A stretch of 64,000 bases of DNA. Origin: an uncultured Ruegeria sp. (GTDB lineage: Bacteria > Pseudomonadota > Alphaproteobacteria > Rhodobacterales > Rhodobacteraceae). The stretch is from positions 1 through 64,000 of the forward strand of contig NZ_CANMFF010000019.1 of assembly GCF_947497005.1 (NCBI RefSeq). The letters run 5' to 3'. Made by a program: the position numbers and the translations under genes. The notes beneath the pieces were generated by a model. The model saw only the letters and a program-made list of their open reading frames with translations. It had not been told where the DNA came from and made no database searches. Below, piece after piece: positions 62,870 to 64,000 of the stretch (positions are counted from its first letter, which is position 1; each line of letters begins with the position of its first letter).

Positions 62870-63525
62870 TGCACCTCGGTTGCCTTCCGCCTTGTCAAAC
62901 CTCGCACTGGCCCCCCGGAGATTATCCAAACTCATACTCTGAACCACCAGAAATCCCTTACACAACGAACACATCACATAAACAAAACGTACTTGGGTAC
63001 TACCTTGCCATAAAATCAAGATAGCAGGCATCACTAAACTGCACACGCGGTGAATTGACCTGCCCGCCCTCTCAATCGGAGGTATTTGATGTGATTGTTT
63101 CCGTCACGTCCTCAGTGATTGCCCGGGAAAGATGCGACCATAACCCGATGTGATCACAGATCAAAAAAGGGATTCTGGAGGGCGAAATCAAATCCAAAGA
63201 ATCAAAATTCCATCCATTGTGTCCCTGGAGGAAACGAAAATTCATGAATTTGCGACGGATCAGCCGGGTGCAGTTTCACGATACCGTTAGAAAACGCTTC
63301 TATTCAGTGGTCAGAGAACATGTTTGCCAGCATTAATGTTTTGCAAGGCAGGTGGAATTTGTTAACACTTGGCTACGGGAAAGTGGCCTCGCGGGCGAGT
63401 AAGCGCAGGGCCGAAGTGGTATAGAAATATAAGATTTTAATCATATGTAGTTGAGGCCGAGCGTGTTTTGTTCGTGAGTTTGGTGAGTGGTTCGTGAGTA
63501 ATTGTGTGTGTTGGGGGTTTAAATA
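62870..63525. other. Divergent regulatory region of the export and priming genes
   Basis: About 650 bp between the ATPase and the sugar transferase. It ends with three ~10-bp repeats (63470-63500). AT-rich stretches at 63340-63450 may hold promoters. No gene is supported. Confidence 0.5.
63470..63500. repeat. Short tandem repeats before the priming transferase
   Basis: GTTCGTGAGT occurs at 63470-63479 and 63490-63499, with a related TTGGTGAGTG between them. This gives three ~10-bp units at helical-turn spacing, 26 bp before the GTG start. The arrangement suggests a binding site for a regulator. Confidence 0.5.
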
Positions 63526-64000
63526 GTGACAAGTCATTCGAAAGAAGTGGCCAACGCTGGCGCGGGCTACTCCGGTATTTCTGTTGTACCTGCCTCGGTG
63601 TCATATCCCGGGATCTACAGAAGCGGTGGCAAGCGTCTTTTTGACATAGCATTCGCAGTGCTTGCAGCGCCTTTTGTCGTGCCGGCGGTGCTGTTGCTGG
63701 CCGCGTTCCTTGCGTGTCAGGGCGTGACCCCGTTTTACCGGCAGGAACGGGTCGGCAAGAATGGCAAAGCCTTCAAGATGCTTAAATTGCGTACCATGGT
63801 GCATGATGCTGAAACCGTGCTGCAAGAGCATCTGGCAACGAATCCCGAAGCCCAGGAAGAATGGGACCGCGATCAGAAGCTGCGCAATGACCCGCGGATC
63901 ATCAAATTCGGAACTTTGCTGCGCAAATCCTCGATGGATGAACTGCCGCAGTTCTGGAACGTTTTTATCGGTGAAATGTCCGTGGTCGGCCCCCGCCCGA
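63526..64000 (+). CDS. Priming sugar transferase (undecaprenyl-phosphate sugar phosphotransferase), 5' part
   Basis: The frame opens at GTG 63526 with a GGGGG tract 9 bases upstream and runs off the window after about 158 codons. It has a membrane helix (IAFAVLAAPFVVPAVLLLAAFL), PFYRQERVGKNGKAFKMLKLRTM, and the conserved SMDELPQFWNVFIGEMSVVGPRP. This is the WcaJ/ExoY/bacterial sugar transferase family, which links the first sugar-phosphate to undecaprenyl phosphate and starts polymer synthesis. It is divergent from the export operon, fitting a common control region. Confidence 0.93.
   Translation, partial: MTSHSKEVANAGAGYSGISVVPASVSYPGIYRSGGKRLFDIAFAVLAAPFVVPAVLLLAAFLACQGVTPFYRQERVGKNGKAFKMLKLRTMVHDAETVLQEHLATNPEAQEEWDRDQKLRNDPRIIKFGTLLRKSSMDELPQFWNVFIGEMSVVGPRP

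Overview
The window looks like part of a Rhodobacterales (roseobacter-group) plasmid that carries a large exopolysaccharide/biofilm locus. The evidence is a RepA-family (RPA-type) replication initiator divergent from parA-parB, two near-canonical parS palindromes, iterons, moderately high GC by eye, and protein families typical of marine alphaproteobacteria (VPLPA-CTERM protein, EPS-locus secretion ATPase/autokinase). RepA-type 'biofilm plasmids' are known in roseobacters, and this layout fits that class. The species cannot be read from the sequence.

Layout. 1-13.4 kb is a mosaic, partly eroded glycan region. It has the end of a repeat-containing protein, a methyltransferase, a Gtr-type membrane glucosyltransferase with its GtrB-like polyprenyl-phosphate glycosyltransferase, two GT39-like membrane transferases, a GT4 enzyme, and an acyltransferase. 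It also holds a truncated mannose-1-phosphate guanylyltransferase fused to an FkbM methyltransferase remnant. 13.4-19.8 kb is the plasmid backbone: an IS110 fragment, a tyrosine recombinase, repA, the origin, parA, parS, parB and a second parS. 20.3-21.9 kb holds an unusual membrane/beta-propeller protein preceded by a coupled mini-ORF.

22-41 kb holds sugar-nucleotide and polymer genes: a UDP-sugar dehydrogenase, SDR epimerases, an SDR-methyltransferase-GMC flavoprotein operon, a deacetylase operon with a UDP-galactopyranose-mutase-like flavoprotein, a Wzx flippase, several glycosyltransferases, and a PepSY membrane protein overlapping a GT4 gene. 41-48 kb holds a tight operon (rfbF-SDR-C-methyltransferase-SDR-gtrA) with a cobalamin-binding radical SAM gene behind it. 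This may be an incompletely described CDP-branched-sugar pathway.

48-64 kb has a second UGM-like flavoprotein, an AsnB-type amidotransferase, a two-component system, a GT2/membrane protein pair, a CmoA-like methyltransferase and a VPLPA-CTERM surface protein. It ends with the export core (GT2, tyrosine autokinase, chain-length determinant, secretion ATPase) and, running off the right edge, the priming sugar transferase.

Together the genes could prime a lipid carrier, make and decorate unusual sugars (oxidation, C-methylation, amidation, acetylation), assemble and flip repeat units, and export a polymer under possible two-component control. No exosortase and no clear Wzy polymerase were recognised. 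No tRNA, rRNA, CRISPR array or complete insertion sequence was seen.
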